Assembly (NCBI GenBank): GCA_034421995.1 | Contig: DAOUJY010000006.1 | Span: 18,036-82,035 of the forward strand | Direction: 5' to 3' | Length of the DNA stretch: 64,000 nucleotides | From: Bin87 sp034421995 | GTDB taxonomy: Bacteria > Chloroflexota > Dehalococcoidia > Lucifugimonadales > UBA3495 | In this document: in pieces, positions 1-8,298 of the stretch | Layout: each line of letters starts with the position of its first letter | Numbering within the stretch: position 1 is the stretch's first letter | Notes under the pieces: generated by a model | The model's database searches: none | Seen by the model: only the letters and a program-made list of their open reading frames with translations | What the model was told of the DNA's origin: nothing | Program-made: the position numbers and the translations under genes

Positions 1-1233
1 TTCTCCCAAATAGGCAGGGATGCTCCCCGGCGATTGGCGGTGCAAGCGGTTCCATTCAATGGACAAGTCCAGCAAGTTCGACAGTTTGCTCAGACTGGGT
101 GGGATCGGCCCGACCAGTCGGTTGTACGAGAGGTTCAAGATTTGCAGCTCATGGAGTTGGCCCAGTTGTGAGGGTATGGGACCGTCCAGTTGGTTGTGAG
201 ATAGATTGAGGAACTGAAGGTTGGACAATTGGCCTATCTCCGGAGGCAGCGGTCCTGTCAATCGGTTCCAACTGACGATCAGCACCTCCAAATCGACCAA
301 CTGCCCCAACGTGTGCGGGAGAGGTCCGGTTAATTTATTTTCTTCTCGGATGTCCCATCCCAATTTGACCCGGTCAGGAAACCAATCGCCCATTTGATTG
401 GGATCGATATTGGGCCGCCCTACTCCGCCAAGGATGGTGAAAATAGCTCCGTCGTGGCCGAGAATCAAAACGCGCAGATTGATTAGATTGCCGAGTTCGG
501 GCGGAATGTCTCCGGTCAAATGGTTCCCGAATAAGAACAGGAACTCCAGATTGAGTAGGTTGCCCAACTCACCCGGAATGTGGCCATCGATATCGTTTTC
601 GCTGAGGTCCAATTTCTGTAAATTCAGTAAATTGCCCAAGTTCGGCGGTATAGGGCCGGACAATTGATTCTGGGCAAGGTCCAGTCCCTCCAGTTTCGGT
701 AAGGCACCCAATTGTGACGGAACCTGTCCGATCAAGTTGTTTGCTCGCAGTTGCAACGACGTCACTCGGCAATCCTCATCGACAGACACGCCGGCCCAAT
801 CTCCAATACCCTCCTCGCTGAGCCAATTTTCGTTGTTGGCCCACCCCGGTCCGGCAGTAGCGTTGTAGAGGGCTACCAGCGTAACGCGGTCCAAACACGG
901 AGCTGCTGTATCTTCTGCGGGCATACGCGGGGGTGCCGGGGTTAGTGAGGCGACAGGTGTAGCAGTCGGTTGCGGGTTGTCTGACCTTGGTGCCGTAGGA
1001 GCCGCTTCGGAAGGCCAACCTCGCGCCTCGGATGCTTGCGCTGTCGCCACCGCGGCGACGATAGTGCTCGCGACGTTGGGTTCAGGGATGGCATCCCGGT
1101 CCGACGATGGTGAAGAGCATGACGAAAGAATGAGCGCGATCGGCAAAACAGCCACCACACCGATGAACGGGGGCATGAAAATGCGCGCCGGTCCATGGGC
1201 AAGGGCACGACGCGAACTAATATGCCGACACAT
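1..1233 (-). CDS. Leucine-rich-repeat lipoprotein, C-terminus beyond window
   Basis: The reading frame stays open from 1233 to the left edge, so at least 411 residues are present. The N-terminus has an Arg-rich n-region, a hydrophobic stretch and a Cys after LILSS, consistent with a lipoprotein signal. A Ser/Pro/Ala/Thr-rich linker follows. Then comes the module VALYNATAGPGW...NENWLS, known as the cap before plant-type LRRs, and repeated LRR units of the form LxxLxLxxNxLxGxIPxxLG. I chose ATG 1233 because GGAGG lies five bases upstream; it overlaps the end of the VWA gene by 17 bases, which suggests translational coupling. An ATG at 1176 is the alternative. The likely role is extracellular binding or adhesion; the ligand is unknown. 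Confidence 0.85.
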   Translation of the reverse strand, partial: MCRHISSRRALAHGPARIFMPPFIGVVAVLPIALILSSCSSPSSDRDAIPEPNVASTIVAAVATAQASEARGWPSEAAPTAPRSDNPQPTATPVASLTPAPPRMPAEDTAAPCLDRVTLVALYNATAGPGWANNENWLSEEGIGDWAGVSVDEDCRVTSLQLRANNLIGQVPSQLGALPKLEGLDLAQNQLSGPIPPNLGNLLNLQKLDLSENDIDGHIPGELGNLLNLEFLFLFGNHLTGDIPPELGNLINLRVLILGHDGAIFTILGGVGRPNIDPNQMGDWFPDRVKLGWDIREENKLTGPLPHTLGQLVDLEVLIVSWNRLTGPLPPEIGQLSNLQFLNLSHNQLDGPIPSQLGQLHELQILNLSYNRLVGPIPPSLSKLSNLLDLSIEWNRLHRQSPGSIPAYLGE

Positions 1234-1933
1234 ACCGCCCTCCGGTGGCGTTGGCGATGTTGCGCAGTCCAGCTCGGTCGGCGTCTGCCCCGAAAGCCAC
1301 TGTGTCCACCGGGATCTGGGACAGCACCAAGTCAGGCATGACTTCCTGGGCCATTTCGGGGTCGCTGGCCATCCCGTCGGACATGAGCACGATGCGTCGT
1401 TCCCGGCAGATACTCTCCTCGAAGAAAACCCATTTGGGGTTTTCCCAGCAGGTGGGCCGGCTCGGCATCGTCCGCAAGGCTTCTCCCAGCGCGGTGTACA
1501 TAAATGTGTGACCGCCGCTGGCAGTGAAAGAGGGAATGGCGGTCTCCCAGGGAGCCGAGGCTGGTTCGATGAAATCAAACAGCATCTCATTCTCCAGTCC
1601 GAACATCATCATTGCGATCTCACTGTGCTCCGTGTGCTTGCCGGCTACTTCGTGTAACGCCTCATAGAGAGGCAGCAGTTTTTCCGCCATGCTGCCGGAG
1701 TCGTCCACCACGTAGAGCACGGTCGCGTTGTCGGTGAGCAGCACGGGCAGGGCATCCTGGATGGCGACCGGTTCGGCGAGGTCGATGGTGTCCGTATTGC
1801 GGCCCGCAAAGGCAAACGCGGTGAGCAGCGCGGCCAACAGCAGAAGGAAGGCCAACAACACCCAGGGCCATTTGCAGCGGGGCCGGCGGCGGTCGCCCCG
1901 AGCATCGTAGGACAGCCAGTAATTGGTGGACAT
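1217..1933 (-). CDS. Membrane-anchored von Willebrand factor A domain protein
   Basis: This 238-residue protein has a basic N-terminus, one membrane helix at about residues 23-43, and an outside-facing VWA domain. The MIDAS motif DDSGSM is at about residue 77 and a strand ending LMSDG at about 183, so metal-dependent adhesion-type binding is plausible. I chose ATG 1933 rather than 1942 because GAGGG lies nine bases before it. It is immediately upstream of, and overlaps, the LRR lipoprotein, so the two probably form one surface-protein operon. The binding partner is not inferable. Confidence 0.85.
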   Translation of the reverse strand: MSTNYWLSYDARGDRRRPRCKWPWVLLAFLLLLAALLTAFAFAGRNTDTIDLAEPVAIQDALPVLLTDNATVLYVVDDSGSMAEKLLPLYEALHEVAGKHTEHSEIAMMMFGLENEMLFDFIEPASAPWETAIPSFTASGGHTFMYTALGEALRTMPSRPTCWENPKWVFFEESICRERRIVLMSDGMASDPEMAQEVMPDLVLSQIPVDTVAFGADADRAGLRNIANATGGRYVSAY

Positions 1934-2021
1934 GGCGGGCATCCCTCGTATCAGCGAGAGGGGACATCACTTTTTGTAAGTTTCGCGTCGGCTCTTCTGA
2001 CGCTCAATCGGGGCCGGGGCG

Positions 2022-2462
2022 CTAGTCGTAGATCCATTGAGCGCCAAACAGCTGCCAATACTTCGGGAGGCCTACCACATCGACGGGATCCCCCGACGGC
2101 ATATACAGCCACATGCGATAGGATGAGTCCGGGTCCTCGACAGGGATCACGTCAGTTCTAACGACGCCGCACAACCAAACGTCCGCACCACCCTCCAAGT
2201 AACGCATTTGAAATGGCTCGACCTTGTGGGTTGCGCCGTTGCCGTCCTTAACTTGAGTAAAGCTTTCCCCTTCGTACCAGCAACTACCTACGCGAACCGG
2301 AGACTTGGATGCGCTGGTAGGAGCAGTTAACTCGTCGCAGACAGCTGTTGTGAACACCAGCAGCAGGGCAACGCTGATGACCTTCAGTAACAGCGTTAGG
2401 CGTAAATGGGCGATGCCTGACGCAGCAAAGAAAGGAGGGGAGAGCTGCGGCTCTGTCAGCAT
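2022..2462 (-). CDS. Small secreted or membrane-anchored protein, unknown function
   Basis: This 146-residue protein has one strong hydrophobic segment at about residues 22-40 ending near TTAVC. That is a poor lipobox, so either a cleaved signal or an anchor is possible. The rest is a compact soluble domain with two Cys (CWYEG and WLCGV) that may pair outside the cell. ATG 2462 is chosen because AGGAGG lies eight bases upstream; the frame extends further upstream but lacks signal-peptide character there. It lies 88 bases upstream of the VWA gene on the same strand and may be the first gene of that operon. I do not recognise the family. Confidence 0.6.
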   Translation of the reverse strand: MLTEPQLSPPFFAASGIAHLRLTLLLKVISVALLLVFTTAVCDELTAPTSASKSPVRVGSCWYEGESFTQVKDGNGATHKVEPFQMRYLEGGADVWLCGVVRTDVIPVEDPDSSYRMWLYMPSGDPVDVVGLPKYWQLFGAQWIYD

Positions 2463-2689
2463 GAGGATGTCCTCCTGGTACTGGCGGAGGCGCCGCATCA
2501 TGCCGTGAGAACGGGAATCGCAGCGTAAAACGGCTGCCTCCGGGGATGTCCCGCCTGAGACGGTAGGACGATGGGATGGGCTACGATAAAGTTCGCAGCA
2601 CGTCCGGTTTGACCCCACGGCAACCGCTGATAAAATCATTAGCGGCCTGCTGGCCGAGGGCGTCCCCGTCCCGGCGTGGATGCCCAGAA

Positions 2690-2724
2690 CGTCGCCCCCG
2701 CTTGTGGAAGAAGCGGGGGCGACG
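2690..2724. repeat. Perfect 14-bp inverted repeat (hairpin)
   Basis: CGTCGCCCCCGCTT and its exact reverse complement are separated by seven bases (GTGGAAG). There is no T-run on either side, so it is not a clear intrinsic terminator. No plus-strand gene precedes it. It could be a REP-like or mobile-element palindrome. Confidence 0.75.
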
Positions 2725-3053
2725 ATAATTTCAGGACTGTGTTGGACTGGCCCGCGCGTGGTTCATCAGGAACTCCTGACCCGTTGACAGGTGGCGGGAT
2801 TGGGCGACGCTGCCCACGCTTGGCGGCCATCCGCGAAATGGCGAGGGCTGGCCCGTGGAAAAAGCAGTGTTCGCGGCGTGGGAGCAGGGCGCGGCAAGGA
2901 CCGGCATGGTACCGGAATGCCAACGCGGGTAGTGGGTCGTATGACGCATCGTGACACCTCCCGGAATATCCCCGCATCTGCGGGGGGAGGCGTCGTGGCA
3001 CCTCCCTTGCGAACGCCAAGCAGGGCTACTTGCCACAGCACCCCGACGCCTCG

Positions 3054-3106
3054 CATCAATTCCGCAAGGAAGGCAAAGGAAACCCTTTGGCCTTTGCGAA
3101 TTGATG
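3054..3106. repeat. Imperfect long palindrome
   Basis: CATCAATTC at the left and GAATTGATG at the right form nine perfect pairs. Inside, GCAAAGG-type and CCTTTGC-type sequence pairs further, giving a hairpin of about 53 bases. It lies in the palindrome-rich stretch before the transposase gene. Function is unknown. Confidence 0.6.
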
Positions 3107-3430
3107 AAGGCATGCCCTTATTTCACAAGGGCACGAGGCAACGTCGATGTGCTGTGGCGTGGCTACGCTATCACAGTCCCCGTTACTGCGCAACGTCATG
3201 CGCGTCGCTCGCCAACGTATTGCGACCGTCGGCGACACAGACGTTTCCGGGGTTTGAGGCTCTCTGTGAAGGCCAGGTCGGCTCCCGAAGACGCCATTCC
3301 CATTTCGAGCATCCCCAATGCTCGATAATTCCATCATTTGCAGAATTTGGAGCGCCTGAACAGCTTGCAATGACGTCGGAAAGACGGTATGAGGGATATG
3401 GCCTACATCTGGCCGGATCCAATTTCATTC

Positions 3431-3512
3431 GCCCCGCAGGTGCGGGGGTATTCCAGCGCGCGGATGCTCTGTATCCCCGTGTAGGAATGCCCTGTACCTG
3501 GCGGGGATATTT
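3431..3512. repeat. GC-palindrome repeat module, left of transposase
   Basis: Positions 3431-3455 read GCCCCGCAGGTGCGGGGGTA followed by TTCCA. A second motif at 3471-3492 (TATCCCCGTG...GGAATG) follows, and a third at about 3485-3510 ends CGGGGATA. The first two have counterparts at 5272-5296 and 5330-5353 on the other side of the transposase. The cores resemble type I CRISPR repeat stems, but there are no regular spacers. Confidence 0.6.
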
Positions 3513-3645
3513 TTGTCCCACGTCCGCTTTGCCAGGCAGGAGACAGTATAGTACGTTAGTTCTGACACAATGAATAAACGATGAGGTCGAAGGAGCGCCA
3601 ACTACCTCCGACCTCGGTTTCGCACTCCCGGACGAGGCATCCACA

Positions 3646-5148
3646 GTGCGTACCTCGAATACTATACCGCCGTCGCAGACGGCGCAACCCGGCCGGGACC
3701 TCTCCGGTCCCCGGGCCGCTGGCGACACTACCCGGTCGCCTCCCCGCAGCGGCTACGGCTTCGTGGAGTGCGCCATCAACAATGTTTTGGCGCACGTGCC
3801 CCCATCGCTGGTCGATGACCTGGAAGCGGCCCACCGCCACGGTGGCAACTCCGGCTACCCAGCCACGAACATGCTCGCCGTGTATCTGTTGAAGTTCTTG
3901 CTCAACTATCCCTATGCCAATGGCTATCTGGACGATCTGAGCCGTGACGACCGACTGCTGGCAATCTGCGGTCTGGAAGATGCTCCGAGCGAGTCTGCTT
4001 ACTCTCGCTTCAAGAAGAAGTTGAGCGCTCACAGAGAGACCATCGATGGCATTACGGCCGCGGTGTTCAAGGAGTGCGGTTCGGAGATCGAGAGGCTCCG
4101 CGAGCTGGGCCAGGTGCCGGCGGACCTGCCGCCGCTGGGCTACTCGCTGACCATGGACAGCACTGACGTCCTGGCCTGGGCTAGACCCGGGCGCATCAGT
4201 CGCACCACCGGCGAAGAGATACCATCCAAGGACCCCACCGCACGGTGGGGACACCGCACCGCCAAGAGTAGGCGCGTATCACAGCAGTCTGCCGGCAAGC
4301 GCCGGAAGACCAAGCGGGTCAAGAGCGAGAAATCGGATGACGACAAGGGCGAGATGTACTTCGGCTATAAGACCAATGTCATCGTCGACAGCAACTATGG
4401 CCTTCCCCTTTACGCCGTCACCCGCCCGGCCAACGCATCGGACATGGTGGTGATGATCGAGGACCTGGACGCCTGCCTGCGGCTCTACCAGATGGTCCCG
4501 CGTTATTTCCTGGCCGACAAGGGATACGACAGCCTCGCCAACATCCTGCACCTGGTCAACTCCGGCATCATCCCGGTGATCGCCATCCGGCGGCCGCCCA
4601 AAGATGAGAACGGCCGGCGGCTCTACGACGGTATTTACGACGAAGACGGCCGGCCGGTGTGCCTGGGCGGTCAGCCCATGGAATACGTCGAGAGCTACAT
4701 CGAAAAGGGCCACCTCTTCCGGTGCCCAGAGAGCGGCTGCCACCTGAAGGACAAGGTCCGCTTCACCCGCTACTGCGATGACGAACACTACGAGCAACTC
4801 GAAGGCAAATCGTTGCGCATCATCGGATTGCTACCCCGCTGCACCGATGAATACCAGCGCGAACTCGCCAAGCGGGTCATCATCGAGCGGGGCTTCAGCA
4901 GCGGCAAGCACTCCCGCTTGCTGGACACTCATCGCTATCTGAACGACGCCAAGGTGGAGCTCCACGTAGCGATGTCGATTCTCAGCTACCTGGCCACGGC
5001 CCTGGCCCATCTCAAAGCGAACGATTTCGCCCACATGCGACACATGCGCATCCGCCTGTCCCGCCGGCGCCGGTCACGTAAACGCGATCCGACCAACGAA
5101 GAAGGGGCCCAATCCGAACACGAAGATGCTTTGCCCTTGGTGGCGTAA
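3646..5148 (+). CDS. DDE transposase, IS4/IS5/IS1182-like superfamily
   Basis: The 500-residue product (GTG start; the true start may be slightly downstream) has an N-terminal DUF772-like helical DNA-binding region, with the stretch LDDLSRDDRLLAICGLEDAP near residues 94-113. The catalytic core shows the first Asp in MDSTD (about 169), the second in LADKGYDS (about 288) and the Glu in IERGFSSGK (about 408), so the DDE triad is intact. Between the first two lies a very basic insert (KRRKTKRVKSEK). The C-terminus is Arg-rich. Terminal inverted repeats were not identified. Related palindromic repeats lie on both sides, and a diverged copy of its 3' end is at 5394-5417. Confidence 0.9.
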   Translation: MRTSNTIPPSQTAQPGRDLSGPRAAGDTTRSPPRSGYGFVECAINNVLAHVPPSLVDDLEAAHRHGGNSGYPATNMLAVYLLKFLLNYPYANGYLDDLSRDDRLLAICGLEDAPSESAYSRFKKKLSAHRETIDGITAAVFKECGSEIERLRELGQVPADLPPLGYSLTMDSTDVLAWARPGRISRTTGEEIPSKDPTARWGHRTAKSRRVSQQSAGKRRKTKRVKSEKSDDDKGEMYFGYKTNVIVDSNYGLPLYAVTRPANASDMVVMIEDLDACLRLYQMVPRYFLADKGYDSLANILHLVNSGIIPVIAIRRPPKDENGRRLYDGIYDEDGRPVCLGGQPMEYVESYIEKGHLFRCPESGCHLKDKVRFTRYCDDEHYEQLEGKSLRIIGLLPRCTDEYQRELAKRVIIERGFSSGKHSRLLDTHRYLNDAKVELHVAMSILSYLATALAHLKANDFAHMRHMRIRLSRRRRSRKRDPTNEEGAQSEHEDALPLVA

Positions 5149-5271
5149 CGACCGGGGTTCAGGCGAGGTACTTGGCGGCGGGTGTGGGAAGACGTTCGCA
5201 GCGCCCAACGCAGTTGACGCACCGTCCACAGCCTACGTAGGATAGGGGCACCGCCACAACTATGTAGCGGT

Positions 5272-5353
5272 GCCCCGTAGGTGCGGGGATGTTCCAATCA
5301 TAGTTATAGCCGCAACTAAACGGTCCAGGATGTCCCCGTGCGGGAATCATCCC
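5272..5353. repeat. GC-palindrome repeat module, right of transposase
   Basis: Positions 5272-5296 (GCCCCGTAGGTGCGGGGATG then TTCCA) match 3431-3455 at 22 of 25 positions. Positions 5330-5353 (TGTCCCCGTG..GGAATC) resemble 3471-3492. The same two motifs therefore occur in the same order on both sides of the transposase gene, separated by different intervening sequence. Confidence 0.6.
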
Positions 5354-5393
5354 TCTAGATGAGGGAAAGCAGCAAACCGGACGTAAGTCCGCG

Positions 5394-5417
5394 GATTCGT
5401 TGCTCTTGGCGGCGTAA
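5394..5417 (+). pseudogene. Remnant of a second transposase 3' end
   Basis: The last codons of the intact transposase (DALPLVA and stop, 5125-5148) recur here as DSLLLAA and stop. The following 12 bases (CGACCGGGGTTC) are identical in both places. About 31 of 36 bases match between 5125-5160 and 5394-5429. No upstream part of a second transposase is visible, so this is a decayed sibling or the product of a terminal duplication. Confidence 0.65.
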
Positions 5418-5651
5418 CGACCGGGGTTCCGGGCTGCTCCCTAGCGCCGGGCACTAAGCCGGCGTTCGCACCGTCGGATTGTTGGCGTACGTCCGTCAAT
5501 TTTCGTGCGTCGGGGGCCTTTGGGCCGTCCGCACTCGGCCTCATATAGACATACCCGCCTATCCGGGCTACGCTGGCGAGGGACAAAAAGTGCTGGCGGG
5601 GGACCCACCCCCCACCAGCGCGGTCCGATCCAGCCATTAGGAGATACAGCA

Positions 5652-5792
5652 ATGGATTTTTGGACCTCTCTGATCGAGTCGCTCGTGCGCGTCATCACCG
5701 AGGTGGCGGTCTCAGGCACCGAGACGGCATTGGCCCTAGCGATAATCGGAGTCATAGCCTATGCGGGCTACGAAGTGATGTGTCAGCCCTGA
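5652..5792 (+). CDS. 46-residue single-pass membrane protein
   Basis: ATG 5652 is preceded by AGGAGA with a seven-base spacing, a good ribosome binding site. The peptide begins MDFWTSLIESLVRVITEV, amphipathic and acidic/aliphatic. It then forms one hydrophobic helix (ALALAIIGVIAYAGYEV) and ends after MCQP. It stands alone between the transposase remnant and the first peptide-transport cassette. I do not recognise it; a small membrane regulator or a type I toxin-like peptide is possible. Confidence 0.6.
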   Translation: MDFWTSLIESLVRVITEVAVSGTETALALAIIGVIAYAGYEVMCQP

Positions 5793-6232
5793 TCTGCCCG
5801 GACTCTAAACCGGCAAATCCAAGCTGTCAACCCCCTACACGCGGCGTTTCAGGCAGCAAAATAGCCTGGTCGCCGGCTTTTGCATCCCGCGAAGTGAGCG
5901 GGTACAATCTCGGTCGTCCCCATGAGCCCTTGCAGTTCATCCGCCGGTCTTGGGACGCTTCGCCTTGCCATGATGCAACCGTTTGCATCTACTACCAAAT
6001 CCAGAATCCGTATTGCGTAGATGATATGACGAATATCGTCGGCAGTTCACCAGGAAATGCGCCGGAGCGGAGTAGCGAAATCGCCTGATTTCGTACAAGT
6101 TATTGACAGAGATTGACAAATCGCTTAATCTGCGCCCCACTTTTGCGGATATTTGGGAACGCCTAACCAGACAGATCTAATAGGCCGGCAAAGAACCGGG
6201 ATGCTGCTTCGCCCTCAGAAGAGGTGGTAATC
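5793..6232. other. Intergenic stretch with promoter for the first ABC cassette
   Basis: No gene is credible here: the open frame across part of it lacks a start signal and coding character. The only functional site I can support is the promoter-like pair at 6103-6131. Confidence 0.5.
6103..6131 (+). promoter_or_regulatory. Candidate promoter of the first peptide-binding lipoprotein
   Basis: A perfect TTGACA at 6103-6108 is followed after 17 bases by TAATCT at 6126-6131. It is about 100 bases upstream of the lipoprotein start. A second TTGACA lies at 6113-6118. The -10 match is only partial. Confidence 0.45.
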
Positions 6233-8176
6233 ATGTCGCTAAACCCGTTCCGAATGCTCATCGGCAGTTTCGCAGGCGCCGCCCTGCTCTTGGTCATCGT
6301 AGGTTGCGGAGGGACGCAGCAACCGGCGGCGCCGGCTCAGCAAAGCCAACCGGCCGCGCAGCAACAAACCGGGCAACAGCAGCCGGCCGGTCAGCAGCAG
6401 GCAGGTGGTCAGCAGCAACCGGCTGGACAACAGCAGGTCGCCGCCCCAACCGCGACCAGTGCGCCACCGACACCTACGCTGCCGCCGCTGGCTACGGTTC
6501 GCCCCACCAGTACGCCCGCGCCCACAGCGGTCGCTCGGACCGCCCCGACGCCGATCCCAAGCGGGCCGCCACAGCATGGCGGGATGGCTCGCATGTCAGC
6601 TTACGCGGATACCAAGGATTGGGACCCGCTGGGTTCGTCTTCGTTGTCCAGCGTGATCTCCTACTCGCAGCTGTACAACCAGATCGTGCAGTTCGACACC
6701 GAAGATCCCACCTTGGTGGTGGGAGACCTGGCGGAAAGCTGGGAGACCAATGAGGAAGGCACGACCTTCACCTTCCATCTGAAGGACGGAGTCAAGTGGA
6801 CCGACGGAGAGGCGTTGGACGCCGACGACGTGGTGTACACCATGCAGCGTTACGGGAACCCCTGTAACGGGCGCGGCCGGTCGGGTTTGTGGAGGACCTA
6901 CACCATCCCCATCGAAGTGGTGGAGTTGAAGGACAAGGCCGACTGCACAGCGCTCAACGCTGACGATGTCGTCCGCAAGGTTGACCAACTGACGGTGGAG
7001 TTCAACCTGGCTTTCGCATCCGGCGCGTTTATCAAGTTCCTGGCCATAGACTATGCGAAAATCCTGCCCAAGCACCTGCTGGAGCAGGACATCGATCTGA
7101 ACCTGGCGGAAAACATCCTGAGGCACGGCGCCACGTCAGGGCCGTTCATCCTCGAGGATTACCAATCCGGCAACCACTACAAGGTGAACAAGAACCCCGA
7201 CTACTTCAAGGAGGGGCTGCCCTACTTCGACCGAATTGAGCACTTCATCATCACGGTGCCGGCTACATTCATTGCTCAAGTGGAAGCGGGGCAGATCGAT
7301 GCGTCCAACGCCGCCGCCAACAACCTGACGGCGCCCGAGAACTATGCAATAGAGGTTTCGACCAATAGCCAGTATGTGGCCCACGAGGTGCTCGGCGGCA
7401 CCCGGGGCTTCATGCTCAACATAAAGCGGGAGCCCTTAACCGACCATCGGGTACGGCAAGCCATCAACCTGGCGGTGGATCGCCAGAAGGTGAACAAACG
7501 GGCGCTGCACGGGTCCGGTCGGGGCCACTGCCCGCTGGTCGGTTTGGCTCATGACTACGAGGAGTGTGTCACCTGGCCCGGCATGAGGCCCAAAGACACC
7601 CCGGGCGGGCAGGAAGACATCGCCCGGGCCAGGGAATTGATGGCTGAGGCGGGTTATCCTGACGGCTTCGAGATCGAATACACCGCCAGGCAGGTGGGTA
7701 CCTACGTGGTCGAGTGTTCGGTGATCAAGCAGGACCTCGAAGAGTTCCTGGGCATCACTGGCGACATTGCAACATACCCCAGCGCCGCCGGCTACGCCAA
7801 GTACGGGACGTCGCGGCCGGCCGACGCCAAAGGCGACTGGGATGTGGGCTGCCAGGCCGACGGTATGACCGTTTTCGACGTGGACGCCGTGTACGGTGGC
7901 ATCTTCCTCAAGGGCGGCACTCGGAACTACACGGACTGGCAGGCCCCCGAGTTGAACGCGTGGTTCGAACAGCAAAAGGTCGAACTGGACCCGGAGATGC
8001 GGCGGCAGATCAACAAAGAAGCCGAGATCTGGCTGCATGAATTCAGCAACAACCACTGGGTCAGCCTGACCCTGGGCCGGAACTTCTGGGTGATGAACCG
8101 GGACATCAAGGGGTTCAATGCCCCGCAGACCGTGCAATACGGCTTCAAGCACGAGCATCTGTGGTGGGACCGCTAG
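6233..8176 (+). CDS. ABC transporter peptide-binding lipoprotein (SBP family 5), copy 1
   Basis: The roughly 647-residue protein starts MSLNPFRMLIG and has a lipobox VIVGC, so it should be anchored outside the membrane. A low-complexity linker rich in Gln, Pro and Ala runs from about residue 24 to 110. The SBP_bac_5 fold follows, with the typical segments TFTFHLKDGVKWTDGE and VRQAINLAVDRQKVNK. ATG 6233 sits after GAGGTGG; the GTG at 6224 is in frame but overlaps that site. Two permease genes follow, and no ATPase gene is nearby, so ATPases would have to be supplied elsewhere. Many blocks are shared with the copy at 11923 (for example DWDPLGSSSLSSVISYSQLY). Confidence 0.93.
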   Translation: MSLNPFRMLIGSFAGAALLLVIVGCGGTQQPAAPAQQSQPAAQQQTGQQQPAGQQQAGGQQQPAGQQQVAAPTATSAPPTPTLPPLATVRPTSTPAPTAVARTAPTPIPSGPPQHGGMARMSAYADTKDWDPLGSSSLSSVISYSQLYNQIVQFDTEDPTLVVGDLAESWETNEEGTTFTFHLKDGVKWTDGEALDADDVVYTMQRYGNPCNGRGRSGLWRTYTIPIEVVELKDKADCTALNADDVVRKVDQLTVEFNLAFASGAFIKFLAIDYAKILPKHLLEQDIDLNLAENILRHGATSGPFILEDYQSGNHYKVNKNPDYFKEGLPYFDRIEHFIITVPATFIAQVEAGQIDASNAAANNLTAPENYAIEVSTNSQYVAHEVLGGTRGFMLNIKREPLTDHRVRQAINLAVDRQKVNKRALHGSGRGHCPLVGLAHDYEECVTWPGMRPKDTPGGQEDIARARELMAEAGYPDGFEIEYTARQVGTYVVECSVIKQDLEEFLGITGDIATYPSAAGYAKYGTSRPADAKGDWDVGCQADGMTVFDVDAVYGGIFLKGGTRNYTDWQAPELNAWFEQQKVELDPEMRRQINKEAEIWLHEFSNNHWVSLTLGRNFWVMNRDIKGFNAPQTVQYGFKHEHLWWDR

Positions 8177-8241
8177 GCGTCCAAGCACGGCGACCACCTC
8201 AGCACCATCCATAATCGGCCATTGGGTTTGAGTAAAGGCAG

Positions 8242-8267
8242 GCGGGGCGAACCGAGCATCGCCCCGC
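8242..8267 (+). terminator. Hairpin between SBP and permease genes
   Basis: GCGGGGCGA pairs with TCGCCCCGC across an eight-base loop and is followed by TTGTTG. It lies between the SBP stop and the first permease. It may partly terminate transcription so that the binding protein is made in excess, a common arrangement in such operons; that role is inferred. Confidence 0.5.
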
Positions 8268-8298
8268 TTGTTGCAGAGTTTCCGGCGAGGGTTAGGCA

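Larger units (their letters stand above)
2463..3645. other. Palindrome-rich non-coding stretch
   Basis: I see no convincing gene in these roughly 1180 bases. The open frames have no ribosome binding site and no recognisable composition. The stretch holds many separate inverted repeats: 2690-2724, 2989-3050 (imperfect), 3054-3106, 3114-3132, 3305-3325 and 3431-3512. It ends at a transposase gene. It may be an accretion of decayed mobile or REP-like elements. Confidence 0.5.
5149..5651. other. Intergenic stretch downstream of transposase
   Basis: Apart from the palindrome module and the transposase-tail remnant listed separately, no gene is visible. A short hairpin (CCCTC TAGAT GAGGG) lies at about 5350-5364. 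The open frame starting at 5505 is only credible from its internal ATG at 5652. Confidence 0.5.

Noticed and set aside
977..1657. A 226-codon plus-strand frame opposite the LRR and VWA genes
   Set aside because: It is antisense to two well-supported genes with recognisable domains.
2791..3573. A 260-codon plus-strand open frame before the transposase
   Set aside because: It runs through several palindromes, has no ribosome binding site and its composition does not look like protein; high GC makes long chance frames common.
3431..5353. A CRISPR array, suggested by CCCCGC..GCGGGG stems resembling type I repeats
   Set aside because: Copies are few, diverged and irregularly spaced, with no constant spacer length and no cas genes.
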